In this document: positions 7,302 through 16,742 of the stretch, one piece after another
Numbering within the stretch: the stretch's first letter is position 1
Layout: each line of letters opens with the position of its first letter
Origin: DATARH01 sp035534855
GTDB lineage: Bacteria; Pseudomonadota; Alphaproteobacteria; ATCC43930; CGMCC-115725
Direction: 5' to 3'
Assembly (NCBI GenBank): GCA_035534855.1
Contig: DATLRD010000090.1
Span: forward strand, 1-64,000
DNA: 64,000 nt
Position numbers and translations under genes: made by a program
Notes under the pieces: generated by a model
What the model was told of the DNA's origin: nothing
The model's database searches: none
What the model saw: only the letters and a program-made list of their open reading frames with translations

Positions 7302-9155
7302 CTAGGCCGCCTTGCGGCGCCGTCTGCCGCGAGGCATGGCGTTTTCTTCCTCGAAGAGTTCGGCGAGGCGTTCGAGCATCACGCCGCCCAGCTGCTCGGC
7401 GTCGACGATCGTCACCGCGCGGCGATAGTAGCGGGTCACGTCGTGGCCGATGCCGATCGCGGTCAGCTCGACCACGCCGCTGCGCTCGATCTGCGCGATT
7501 ACCTCGCGCAGGTGCTTTTCGAGGTAGTTACCGGGGTTTACCGACAGCGTCGAATCGTCGACCGGGGCACCGTCGGAAATCACCATCAGAATGCGCCGCT
7601 CCTCGGGCCGGCCGAGGATGCGGTTATAGGCCCAGGTCAGCGCCTCGCCGTCGATGTTTTCCTTGAGGATGCCTTCGCGCAGCATCAGCCCGAGGCTGCG
7701 GCGCGCGCGGCGCCACGGTGCGTCGGCGGGCTTGTAGACGATGTGCCGCAGATCGTTGAGGCGGCCGGGATTGGCCGGCTTGCCGGCGGCGATCCAGCGC
7801 TCGCGCGCCTGCCCGCCCTTCCACGCCCGCGTCGTAAAGCCGAGGATCTCGACCTTGACGCCGCAGCGCTCGAGGGTGCGCGCCAATATGTCGGCGCTCA
7901 TCGCCGCCACCGTTATCGGCCGGCCGCGCATCGAGCCGGAATTGTCGATGAGGAGCGTCACGACGGTGTCGCGGAACTCCATCTCCTGCTCCATCTTGTA
8001 GGCAAGCGGCAGGACGGGATTGGCGATGACGCGGGCGAGCCGCGCGGCGTCGAGGATGCCCTCGTCGAGGTCGAATTCCCAGGCGCGGGTCTGCTTGGCG
8101 AGCAGCCGCCGCTGCAGCCGGTTCGCGAGCCGGGCGATCACGCTCTGCAGGTGCGACAGCTGCTGGTCGAGCAGATGGCGCAGCCGGGTCAGCTCGTCTC
8201 CGTCGCACAGCTCATCGGCCTCGACGACCTCGTCGGCCTCGCTGCTGAACACGCGATACGTTGCCATGTCGTCGCCGCGGCCGCGCGGCAGCTGGCCGGG
8301 CCGCCCGGGCCGCCCAGGGTCATCGTCGCTCGATCCGGGCATCATCTCGCCGTCGGCATCGGCCTCGCCGTCTTCCTCGGCGTCGTCGCCGGCGCTGTCG
8401 GCCGGCGAACCGTCCGCCGACGGCTGCGCCCCGGTGGCGGCGCTTTCGCCGCTGTCGGTCTGGTTGTCGCCTTCGGATTCTTCGCCCTGGTTCTGCGAGT
8501 TTTCCGAGTCGCTTTCGTCGACCTCGCCGAGGTCGAGGTCCATGTCCTGGATCATCTGGCGGGTGATCCGGGCGTAGGAATCCTGGTCCTCGATCGAGCG
8601 GTCGAGCTCGCCGAGGTCGCGCGCGATCTTGCCTTCAAGCCACGGCCGCCACAGATCGACGACGCGTCGCGCCGAGGGCGGCGGCGGCTCGTGGGTCAGG
8701 GCCTCGCGGGTCAACAGGCGCACCGCCTCGGCCATGGTGCTTTCGGTGCGCTCGCTGATGCGCTCAAACCCCTGCCGGCGGTACTGCTCGTCGAGCATCG
8801 CGCCGATATTGTGCGCGACCCCGATCATCCGGCGCGAACCCAGCGCCTCGACCCGGGCCTGCTCGACCGCCTCGAAGATCGAGCGCGCCAGCGGTCCGCC
8901 GGGCAGGCGCTTGGCGTGGATCGCATCGTCGTGATAGCGCAGCCGCAGTGCCAGGCTGTCGGCGGCGCCGCGCAGCTGTGCCGCCTCTTCGGGCGGCAGG
9001 TCGCGCGCCGGGTTTGGCAGTTTGACCTTGATGCCCGAGACGCCGGGCGGCTCCGGGCCGAACCCGACGTTCAGATCGTCGCGCTCGGCGATTGCGCGCA
9101 GCGTCGACGCGGTCGCCCGCTTGAAGATTTCGGTTGGTGAGAATTCCTGCGCCAC
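7302..9155 (-). CDS. cobT: Aerobic cobaltochelatase subunit CobT
   Basis: 617 residues. With CobS it forms the AAA+ chaperone-like ring that drives CobN to insert cobalt into hydrogenobyrinic acid diamide in aerobic cobalamin synthesis. The N-terminal domain is helical; about residues 210-290 are a long acidic Glu/Asp/Ser/Gly linker; the C-terminal third is a von Willebrand A domain with the MIDAS motif DNSGSMRG. GTG start at 9155 with GGGAGAAG before it. It lies 16 bp after cobS in the same operon. The Arg/Lys-rich tail RGRRRRKAA is short. Confidence 0.95.
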   Translation of the reverse strand: MAQEFSPTEIFKRATASTLRAIAERDDLNVGFGPEPPGVSGIKVKLPNPARDLPPEEAAQLRGAADSLALRLRYHDDAIHAKRLPGGPLARSIFEAVEQARVEALGSRRMIGVAHNIGAMLDEQYRRQGFERISERTESTMAEAVRLLTREALTHEPPPPSARRVVDLWRPWLEGKIARDLGELDRSIEDQDSYARITRQMIQDMDLDLGEVDESDSENSQNQGEESEGDNQTDSGESAATGAQPSADGSPADSAGDDAEEDGEADADGEMMPGSSDDDPGRPGRPGQLPRGRGDDMATYRVFSSEADEVVEADELCDGDELTRLRHLLDQQLSHLQSVIARLANRLQRRLLAKQTRAWEFDLDEGILDAARLARVIANPVLPLAYKMEQEMEFRDTVVTLLIDNSGSMRGRPITVAAMSADILARTLERCGVKVEILGFTTRAWKGGQARERWIAAGKPANPGRLNDLRHIVYKPADAPWRRARRSLGLMLREGILKENIDGEALTWAYNRILGRPEERRILMVISDGAPVDDSTLSVNPGNYLEKHLREVIAQIERSGVVELTAIGIGHDVTRYYRRAVTIVDAEQLGGVMLERLAELFEEENAMPRGRRRRKAA

Positions 9156-9171
9156 GTCTTCTCCCGCCCGC

Positions 9172-10173
9172 CTACATCAGGGTCGCGTTGACGCCGGTCT
9201 CCGGCAGATCGGTGCCAAAGCAGCGCTGGTAGTATTCGGCGACCGCCGGCCGCTCGGTCTCGTCGCACTTGTTCAGAAAGGTGAGCCGGAAGGAAAACGC
9301 GATATCGTTGAAGATGCGCGCGTTTTCGGCCCAGGTCATCACCGTGCGCGGTGACATCACGGTCGAGATGTCGCCGTTGATGAACCCGCTGCGGGTGAGG
9401 TCGGCACAGGCCACCATCGCGCTGATCTTACGCCGGCCCTCTTCGTTGTCGTAATGGGGCACCTTGGCCAGCACGATCTCGCATTCGGTGTCGTGCGGCA
9501 GGTAGTTGAGCGCCGTGACGATGCTCCAGCGGTCCATCTGGCCCTGGTTGATCTGCTGGGTGCCGTGATAGAGCCCGCTGGTGTCGCCGAGCCCGACCGT
9601 GTTGGCGGTCGAGAACAGGCGGAATGCCCCGTGCGGCCGAATCACCCGGTTCTGGTCGAGCAGCGTCAGCTTGCCGTCGACTTCGAGAACGCGCTGGATC
9701 ACGAACATCACATCCGGGCGGCCGGCATCGTACTCGTCGAAGCACAGCGCCACCGGGTGCTGCAGCGCCCACGGCAGGAGGCCCTCGCGGAACTCGGTGA
9801 CCTGCTTGTTGTCGCGCAGCACGATCGCATCCTTGCCGACCAGGTCGATCCGGCTGATGTGGCTGTCGAGGTTGACGCGGATGCACGGCCAGTTGAGCCG
9901 AGCGGCGACCTGCTCGACATGCGTCGATTTGCCGGTGCCGTGGTAGCCCTGGATCATGACCCGGCGGTTGAAGGCAAAACCGGCGAGGATGGCCAGCGTC
10001 GTGTCGTGGTCGAAGCGGTAGGCGTCGTCGAAATCGGGCACGTGCTCGCTCGGCGCGCTGAACGCGGGAACCTGAAGGTCGCTGTCGATCCCAAACGTCT
10101 GACGCACCGAGATCGTGATGTCGGGCATGCCGGTCGGCGTCGGCGTAAGTGCCGCTGGTTCTACGGAGGGCAT
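9172..10173 (-). CDS. cobS: Aerobic cobaltochelatase subunit CobS
   Basis: 333 residues. AAA+ ATPase partner of CobT. The N-terminal segment SVRQTFGIDSDLQVPAFSAP is typical of CobS; Walker A is GYHGTGKST, Walker B region CFDEYDAGRPDVM, then the sensor region LFSTANTVGLGDTSGLYHGT. Length is normal for the family. ATG start at 10173. 50 bp after the DnaJ-like gene and 16 bp before cobT; this three-gene order recurs in alphaproteobacteria. CobN is not in the window. Confidence 0.96.
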   Translation of the reverse strand: MPSVEPAALTPTPTGMPDITISVRQTFGIDSDLQVPAFSAPSEHVPDFDDAYRFDHDTTLAILAGFAFNRRVMIQGYHGTGKSTHVEQVAARLNWPCIRVNLDSHISRIDLVGKDAIVLRDNKQVTEFREGLLPWALQHPVALCFDEYDAGRPDVMFVIQRVLEVDGKLTLLDQNRVIRPHGAFRLFSTANTVGLGDTSGLYHGTQQINQGQMDRWSIVTALNYLPHDTECEIVLAKVPHYDNEEGRRKISAMVACADLTRSGFINGDISTVMSPRTVMTWAENARIFNDIAFSFRLTFLNKCDETERPAVAEYYQRCFGTDLPETGVNATLM

Positions 10174-10223
10174 TATTTTCGGGTGTCCTGATGGGAGTGG
10201 AAATTTACCTCAAGCGCCCATTG

Positions 10224-10799
10224 TCAGCCGAAATAGCTGGCTTTCAAGGTGGCATAAGCCTGGTTGATGATTTTCAGCTTTTCCTCGGCGGCCTTGTCGC
10301 CGCCGTGGGCGTCGGGGTGGTGGAGCTTGACCAGAACCTTGTAGCGCGATTTGAGGCTCAGCGCGGTGAACGGCGGCTCGATGTCGAACACTGCCATCGC
10401 CTGTTCGGCGGCTGCGGCGGCGCGCGCCGGCGCCTCGCCGTGGCGGCGGCCGCTGCCGCCATTGGGCCGCGAACCAGCTTCGCCAAACCCGAACGGGTCG
10501 CGGACATGCGGGGTATAGGCGGGGCCATGGCGCTCGCCGAGCTTCCAGCTTGGGCGCTGCCACACCGTGTCGCGGCGGATCTCCTGCTCGATCTCGTTCT
10601 CGTTCATTCCCGCGTAATAATTCCACGCGGCGTTGTAGGCCCGAACGTGCTCGATACAGAACCAATAATAATGGTCGAGTTCGAGGCGCGAGCGCGGTGC
10701 GCGATAATCCCCGCCCGCTTCGCAGCCGGGGTGATCGCACAGTCGCGCCGGCGGGTCGGGCTCGGGCGCGAACACGGGGTTGATCGAGGAACGCCGCAT
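10224..10799 (-). CDS. J-domain (DnaJ-like) protein upstream of cobS
   Basis: 191 residues from ATG 10799. The N-terminal half carries Cys/His pairs (LCDHPGCEAGGDYRAP, HYYWFCIEHVRAYN) that could bind a metal. The C-terminal 60 residues are a J domain with the HPD motif in LVKLHHPDAHGGDKAAEEKL, so it should stimulate a DnaK ATPase. J domain at the C-terminus, not the N-terminus, separates it from classical DnaJ. First gene of the DnaJ-like/cobS/cobT operon; a role in cobaltochelatase assembly is inference. The open frame runs 210 bp further upstream, but that part is low in family-like features. Confidence 0.85.
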   Translation of the reverse strand: MRRSSINPVFAPEPDPPARLCDHPGCEAGGDYRAPRSRLELDHYYWFCIEHVRAYNAAWNYYAGMNENEIEQEIRRDTVWQRPSWKLGERHGPAYTPHVRDPFGFGEAGSRPNGGSGRRHGEAPARAAAAAEQAMAVFDIEPPFTALSLKSRYKVLVKLHHPDAHGGDKAAEEKLKIINQAYATLKASYFG

Positions 10800-10897
10800 C
10801 ACCCGACAGTATGGGTGGCGAGCCGCCGCGTGACAAGGATTCGCCGCGACGCACAACAGCAACCCTGCCCGGCGGCGCTGCGTACCGCCGAACCTGG

Positions 10898-11416
10898 TTA
10901 ATCGAGCACCAGTTTCATTCCGACATGGCTCGCGTGGAAGCCGAGCCGTTCGTAGAAGCGATGTGCGGCGATGCGTGATCGGTCGCTGGTCAACTCGACG
11001 AGGCCGCATCCCGCCTCGCGCGCCGCGTCGATCGCGTGGCGCACGAGACGCTCGCCGATCCCCTGGCTGCGCCGGCTGGCCGCCACTCGCACGCCTTCGA
11101 TCAGCCCGCGGGTCATGCCCCGGCGCGACAGGCCGGGGATTACGGTCAGTTGCAGGCAGCCGACCACTGCGCCCGCCAGTTCGGCGACGAACAGGAAGTT
11201 GCCGGGCTGTGTGGCGATGCCGTCGAATGCGCGGACATATGCCTCGGGCAGCGGGTCGGCGAGGTCTTCGCGGCCGCGCCCGAGCGGGTCGTCGGCGAGC
11301 AGCGCGACGATCGCTGCAACATCGTGGCCGTGCGCCGCGCGGATCGAAGCGCTTCGGGCATCGATTTTCTCCCTCGCCCGTCTCGGGGTTTCGCCCTTCG
11401 ACACCCTCTCCCGCAT
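10898..11416 (-). CDS. GNAT-family N-acetyltransferase, start uncertain
   Basis: Residues SIRAAHGHDVAAIVALLADD to the end form a complete GNAT domain: FLFVAELAGAVVGCLQLTVI, the acetyl-CoA loop RRSQGIGERLVRHAI, and HRFYERLGFHASHVGMKLVL. Substrate unknown. The start is a problem. ATG 11416 and GTG 11404 both lie in a palindromic repeat, and no good start follows in frame. ATG 11361 (MPEALRSAR, preceded by GGGAGAAAATCG) is in another frame and would need a single-base shift within about 20 bases to give MPEA-SIRAAHGHD. Either a frameshift error or a broken start is possible. It lies after the groESL terminator. Confidence 0.7.
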   Translation of the reverse strand: MRERVSKGETPRRAREKIDARSASIRAAHGHDVAAIVALLADDPLGRGREDLADPLPEAYVRAFDGIATQPGNFLFVAELAGAVVGCLQLTVIPGLSRRGMTRGLIEGVRVAASRRSQGIGERLVRHAIDAAREAGCGLVELTSDRSRIAAHRFYERLGFHASHVGMKLVLD

Positions 11417-11429
11417 GCGGGAAGGGGTG
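11402..11429. repeat. REP-like imperfect palindrome
   Basis: A 14-bp perfect core TCCCGCATGCGGGA (11409-11422) is flanked by CACCC and GGGGTG arms. Pyrimidine-rich CCTCTCCCGC...GCGGGA elements of this kind are dispersed between genes in many high-GC genomes. It covers the candidate start codons of the GNAT gene. Confidence 0.6.
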
Positions 11430-11464
11430 GACCAGACGCGAAACGGCTGGTGGGTGAGGGTAGC

Positions 11465-11507
11465 CAAAAAAGCGGCTGCCTGCCCGGAGGGTTCCGGGCA
11501 GGCAGCC
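11465..11507 (-). terminator. Rho-independent terminator of groESL
   Basis: A perfect 15-bp stem (11474-11488 with 11493-11507; starts GGCTGCCTGCCCGGA) closes a 4-base loop. In the minus direction it is followed by GCTTTTTTGG. It begins 28 bp after the groEL stop and separates groESL from the GNAT gene on the same strand. Confidence 0.93.
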
Positions 11508-11534
11508 ATGTCGTTAACCGCTGGTTCGGGTGGC

Positions 11535-13172
<1,638 letters not shown>

Positions 13173-13186
13173 GTTTCCGCGCTCCT

Positions 13187-13474
13187 TTAGGCGATCACGC
13201 CCATGATGTCGGATTCTTTCATGATGATGAGCTCTTCGCTGTCAATCTTGACCTCGGTGCCCGACCACTTTCCGAACAGGACCCGATCGCCCGCCTTCAC
13301 ATCCATCGGCACCAGCTTGCCATCCTCGCCGCGGGCGCCCGGGCCCGTCGCGACGACTTCGCCTTCCATCGGCTTTTCCTTCGCCGTGTCGGGAATGATG
13401 ATGCCACCCTTGGTCTTTTCCTCGCCCTCCACGCGCCGGATCAGCACGCGGTCATGCAGTGGCCGGAAACTCAT
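13187..13474 (-). CDS. groES: Co-chaperonin GroES (10 kDa)
   Basis: 95 residues. MSFRPLHDRVLIRRVEGEEK, the mobile loop KTKGGIIIPDTAKEKP that contacts GroEL, and the C-terminal LIIMKESDIMGVIA match the family throughout. ATG 13474 is chosen over upstream in-frame codons because it gives the standard N-terminus and has GAGGAGGG just before it. Forms the lid of the GroEL chamber. The leader holds a CIRCE operator. Confidence 0.98.
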   Translation of the reverse strand: MSFRPLHDRVLIRRVEGEEKTKGGIIIPDTAKEKPMEGEVVATGPGARGEDGKLVPMDVKAGDRVLFGKWSGTEVKIDSEELIIMKESDIMGVIA

Positions 13475-13510
13475 GAAATCCCTCCTCGAGACATTGAAAC
13501 GCGATCCGGG

Positions 13511-13535
13511 TAGCACTCCCTACCCGAGAGTGCTG
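13511..13535 (-). promoter_or_regulatory. CIRCE element (HrcA operator) of groESL
   Basis: TAGCACTC at 13511-13518, nine bases, then GAGTGCTG at 13528-13535: the CIRCE inverted repeat with one arm mismatched at the outermost base. It overlaps the expected transcription start just after the -10 and lies 37 bp before groES, the usual place for HrcA repression. The hrcA gene is not in the window. Confidence 0.94.
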
Positions 13536-13537
13536 CT

Positions 13538-13566
13538 CAGATAGGAGCAAGCGAAAATCTTGTCAA
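13538..13566 (-). promoter_or_regulatory. Sigma-70 promoter of groESL
   Basis: On the minus strand TTGACA (13566-13561) and TATCTG (13543-13538) are separated by exactly 17 bases. The CIRCE element starts two bases downstream of the -10. A heat-shock sigma-32 motif was not seen here, so HrcA is the likely main heat control. Confidence 0.85.
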
Positions 13567-13665
13567 GCAACCCGCGCCGGCGACGGGGCGCGATGGCAGG
13601 ATTTTGACAACGGGAGGCGCGCGCGGCACTCTCGGCGCTATACCCCTTATGAACGGGCCGCCACA

Positions 13666-14649
13666 ATGCCGCGAAACATCGAATGGGAAATTCCCAGCGA
13701 GCTCCAGCCAAAGCCCGAGGATTACACGTTCGATCTCGACGCCAAGCTGGCCGGGATCCTCGGCCTGCAAACGACGGTTCCTGAGGACGCGTTCACCGCG
13801 TCGACCCTCGGCACCGAGCGCGCCGGCAGCGGCGTGCTGATCCGCCAAGACGGGCTGGTGCTGACGATCGGCTATCTGATCACCGAGGCGGAATCGATCT
13901 GGCTCACCTCCAGCGTCGGTGGTGCGGTGCCGGGGCACCTGCTGGGCTACGACCAGGAAACCGGGTTCGGCCTGGTGCAGGCGCTGGGCCGCCTGTCGGT
14001 GTCGCCGATCGAGCTTGGCACCGGCATCCGCGTCGGCGCCGGCGACAAGGCGATCATCGCCGCCGAGGGCGGCCGGCGCCACGCGATCGCCGCGACCGTC
14101 GTCGCCCGGCAGGAATTCGCCGGGCATTGGGAATACCTGCTCGACCGCGCGATCTTTACCGCGCCGGCGCACCCGTTCTGGGGCGGGGCGGCGCTGATCT
14201 CAGCTGACGGCACGCTGGTTGGCATCGGCTCGCTGCACGTGCAGCATTCGAGCGGGCGCCAGCTGCGGCGCGACGTCAACATGGTGGTGCCGATCGACCT
14301 CCTGCCGCCGATTCTCGACGATCTGTTGACCGTTGGCCGGCCCAACCGCCCGCCGCGGCCGTGGCTCGGCCTCTACGCCGCCGAGGTCGAGGACGATAAT
14401 GCCGTGGTCGTCGCCGGCATGTCGGAGCGCGGTCCGGCGATCAAGAGCGGGCTGCGGCCCGGCGACCGCATCGTCGCGGTGCGCGACGAGCCGGTCTCGA
14501 CCCTCGCCTCGTTCTGGCGCCGGGTGTGGGCGAGCGGCCCGGCCGGCAGCGAAGTGGTGCTCCAGGTCGTGCGCGACAACGACGCGCGCACCGTGCGCAT
14601 CGCCTCGACCGACCGCACCCGGATGATGAAGGCACCCCGGCTGCACTGA
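13666..14649 (+). CDS. HtrA/DegP-like protein with PDZ domain, catalytic triad lost
   Basis: 327 residues: a trypsin-like S1C fold (about 40-230) and one PDZ domain (about 235-315; PWLGLYAAEV, GPAIKSGLRPGDRIVAVRDE). In HtrA enzymes the triad lies in TNNHV, DxxTDLAV and GNSGG motifs. Here the matching places read LTIGYLI (His to Tyr70), DQETGFGL (Asp to Gly100) and PFWGGAAL (Ser to Trp172). All three catalytic residues are gone while the fold motifs GSGVLI and GG remain, so this is a pseudoprotease, possibly a scaffold or peptide sensor. No signal peptide is seen, which suggests a cytoplasmic site. Divergent from groESL. Confidence 0.85.
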   Translation: MPRNIEWEIPSELQPKPEDYTFDLDAKLAGILGLQTTVPEDAFTASTLGTERAGSGVLIRQDGLVLTIGYLITEAESIWLTSSVGGAVPGHLLGYDQETGFGLVQALGRLSVSPIELGTGIRVGAGDKAIIAAEGGRRHAIAATVVARQEFAGHWEYLLDRAIFTAPAHPFWGGAALISADGTLVGIGSLHVQHSSGRQLRRDVNMVVPIDLLPPILDDLLTVGRPNRPPRPWLGLYAAEVEDDNAVVVAGMSERGPAIKSGLRPGDRIVAVRDEPVSTLASFWRRVWASGPAGSEVVLQVVRDNDARTVRIASTDRTRMMKAPRLH

Positions 14650-14692
14650 TGTCGTCGTCCGCGGCCGGCCTCTTTCGGTCACGGCCGACGGG

Positions 14693-15640
14693 TCACGGCG
14701 CCGCCGCCACCGCGGCGCATTGCGGTGGCAGTTGCGACACCAGGAGCGGCGGGCTCGGCGGGCTCGGCTTTGGGTGCCGCGCCTCGTAGGTGAACCACCA
14801 GTCGAGTTCCTTGCCGCAGCCGTCGCCGGGCGGCACCGGCGCCTGGTCGCGGCACGCCGGCTCGCCGCGCGGACAGGAAATCCGCAGGTGGAAATGCGTC
14901 CGATGGCCCCACCATGGCCGGATGCGCCTCAGCCAGGCCCGGTCGCTGCCGGCCTCGCGGCACAGCTCCCGCTTGATCGCCGGGTTGACGAAGATGCGCG
15001 CGGTCTCGGGCAATTCGGCGGCCGCTTCGAGCAGCCGGCGGTATTGCGGCCCCCAGACCGCGCGGTCGACATTGTTGCCGTCGGCGGCGACGAGGTTGGT
15101 CGCCGCCATGTTGTTGCGCTCGGTCGGGGTAAGGCGGCGGCCCGGCATCGGGGTCAGCCAGATATCGACGTCGAGGCCGATCTGGTGCGAGGCGTGGCCG
15201 GTCACCATCGGCCCGCCGCGCGGCTGGCCCATATCGCCGACCAACAGGCCCGGCCAGCCGAGCGCCGGAACCTCCGCGGCCAGCGTCTCGACCACCCTGA
15301 TCAGCGCCGGGTTGCCCCAGTCCCGGTTGCGCGACGGACGCATGACCTGCCAGTCGGGGCCGTCGGCCGGCAACGGCATGGCGCCGGCGATGCAGCCTCT
15401 GGCATAGCTGCCGACCGATTCGGTCGGTCCGGGGGTCGGATTCGCCGCCTCGCCGAACACGCGCTTGGCCGCATCGGCCGGCAAATGGGCGATGATGGCC
15501 TGGCGCCGGGCCGCCTCCTGCGCAGCGAGGTCTTCGGCGCGTGCCGAGCGGGTGCCCACGCCACAGAGCGCCAGCAGCGCGGCGAAGCCGATCAGCCAGT
15601 GCGTTTTGGGGCGCCTGCGGGTCATGCGAAGCTCGGACAT
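14693..15640 (-). CDS. mepA: Penicillin-insensitive murein endopeptidase
   Basis: 315 residues. LAS-type zinc metallopeptidase that cuts D-Ala-meso-DAP crosslinks in peptidoglycan. The N-terminal signal peptide (THWLIGFAALLALCGVGTRS, cleavage probably after SARA) sends it to the periplasm. Zinc and catalytic residues are seen in GHASHQIGLDVDIWL and in WWGHRTHFHLRISCP. Several cysteines suit the disulfides of the family. ATG 15640 is chosen; ATG 15625 (MTRRRPKTHW) is also possible and gives a better signal-peptide n-region. Divergent from divK. Confidence 0.95.
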   Translation of the reverse strand: MSELRMTRRRPKTHWLIGFAALLALCGVGTRSARAEDLAAQEAARRQAIIAHLPADAAKRVFGEAANPTPGPTESVGSYARGCIAGAMPLPADGPDWQVMRPSRNRDWGNPALIRVVETLAAEVPALGWPGLLVGDMGQPRGGPMVTGHASHQIGLDVDIWLTPMPGRRLTPTERNNMAATNLVAADGNNVDRAVWGPQYRRLLEAAAELPETARIFVNPAIKRELCREAGSDRAWLRRIRPWWGHRTHFHLRISCPRGEPACRDQAPVPPGDGCGKELDWWFTYEARHPKPSPPSPPLLVSQLPPQCAAVAAAP

Positions 15641-15663
15641 CAAATCGGCCTAATTTGGCGTAA

Positions 15664-15678
15664 TTAACCACTAATTTT
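15664..15678 (+). promoter_or_regulatory. Possible CtrA-binding half site upstream of divK
   Basis: TTAACCACTAATTTT: the left half TTAACCA fits the CtrA recognition half TTAACCAT, and the spacing to the second T-rich block is seven bases, but the right half lacks the terminal AA. It stands 74 bp before the divK start and 24 bp before the mepA start. Suggestive only. Confidence 0.3.
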
Positions 15679-15751
15679 GCGACGAATTCGAAGCGATAGG
15701 GCTAAGTTTGCGCGATGGAGGCGGCCGCCGTTGTCGCGTGCCGCACGGTTG

Positions 15752-16180
15752 ATGGCGATGACGGATGACCTACCTCCCCCCTGTGTCGGGTCCCGCGCGC
15801 GCAAGCGGATACTGATCGTCGAAGACAACGATCTCAATATGCGCTTGCTGAACGACGTTCTCGAAGCGCATGGTTATGACACCCTTCAGACCGATCAGGG
15901 GGAGATCGCCGTCGATCTGGCACGGCGCTTTCATCCTGATCTGATACTTATGGATCTTCAGCTTCCTGATATCTCCGGGCTCGAGGCGACACGCCGTCTC
16001 AAGGCCAACGAGTCGACCCGATCGATCCCGATCGTCGCCGTCACCGCGTTCGCCATGTCGGGCGACGAGCGCAAGGCTCGCGACAGCGGCTGCGACGGGT
16101 ACATCGCGAAGCCGATAATGCTGCAGCAGTTTCTCGCGACGGTCGCTCGTTTCGTCGGCGGCGCTGTCGCGTCCCTGTAA
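15752..16180 (+). CDS. divK: Single-domain response regulator, DivK-like
   Basis: 142 residues: a short N-terminal extension and one receiver domain with no output domain. KRILIVEDNDLNMRLLNDVL holds the acidic pocket, the phosphoacceptor is Asp68 in LILMDLQLPDISGLEA, the switch Thr is in VAVTAFAM, and the conserved Lys is in GYIAKPI. The EDNDLNMRLLNDVLEAHGY stretch is typical of DivK, which steers the DivJ/PleC/DivL phosphorelay controlling CtrA and polarity. ATG 15752 and 15758 are both possible; the frame also opens upstream to GTG-like starts. Confidence 0.85.
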   Translation: MAMTDDLPPPCVGSRARKRILIVEDNDLNMRLLNDVLEAHGYDTLQTDQGEIAVDLARRFHPDLILMDLQLPDISGLEATRRLKANESTRSIPIVAVTAFAMSGDERKARDSGCDGYIAKPIMLQQFLATVARFVGGAVASL

Positions 16181-16229
16181 GGGGGGGGTGTGTGCGACGT
16201 TTAGCCGCTAATCTGTGGGGGGCAGACTG

Positions 16230-16622
16230 ATGCGCTTTTCTTCGATCGTTGTGCTGCTGGGGGCGGGTGCAGCCGGTGCCTACGCGGCGGTGAACCCGGC
16301 CCGCGTGATTGACCGCGCGGTCAATTTTTACGAGTCGATCTATCCGAGCGACCCGCATGAGGAGCAGGCGCTCGCAATGTGCTTCTCGGGCGACCACACC
16401 TTCAACCGGGCCGACCCGGTCGAGCGCGCCGCCTGTTATCGCCGCATCCTCGGCGCCGCGCCGCAGGATAACCAGGGGCAGCCGACGCAGCGCGTGGCGC
16501 GATCGAACTTTATCGATCTGTGGCGGGCAAGCGGCCAGGGCTACCTGCCGCAAAACGACGTCCGCGAGCACGAGGAGGACAATTACTACCTGGGCCGGGT
16601 GGCCAGCACGCGGCCGCGCTGA
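16230..16622 (+). CDS. Hypothetical protein with N-terminal signal or anchor
   Basis: 130 residues, family not recognised. A hydrophobic N-terminus (MRFSSIVVLLGAGAAGAYAA) suggests secretion or a single membrane anchor. The rest is hydrophilic, with two cysteines (AMCFSGD, AACYRRIL) about 25 residues apart that could pair in the periplasm, and ends NYYLGRVASTRPR. ATG 16230 gives the clean signal segment. Stands alone between divK and the GST gene. Confidence 0.65.
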   Translation: MRFSSIVVLLGAGAAGAYAAVNPARVIDRAVNFYESIYPSDPHEEQALAMCFSGDHTFNRADPVERAACYRRILGAAPQDNQGQPTQRVARSNFIDLWRASGQGYLPQNDVREHEEDNYYLGRVASTRPR

Positions 16623-16742
16623 GGCGCCGCCGCCCGATCACGCATTTGCGAAGCCGCGCGGATCTCGGCGTCCTTTGCGCGGCGTCGTGGGCAGAGTAGG
16701 GTCGCGGGGCCCGCCCTTGCGGCCGGCCGACAGGCGCGTTCG

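Noticed and set aside
7443..9140. 565-codon open frame antisense to cobT
   Set aside because: No recognisable domain, and cobT on the other strand has its VWA and acidic linker intact.
13604..13644. Promoter TTGACA ... TATACC for the HtrA-like gene
   Set aside because: The two boxes are 29 bases apart, too far for one sigma-70 promoter.
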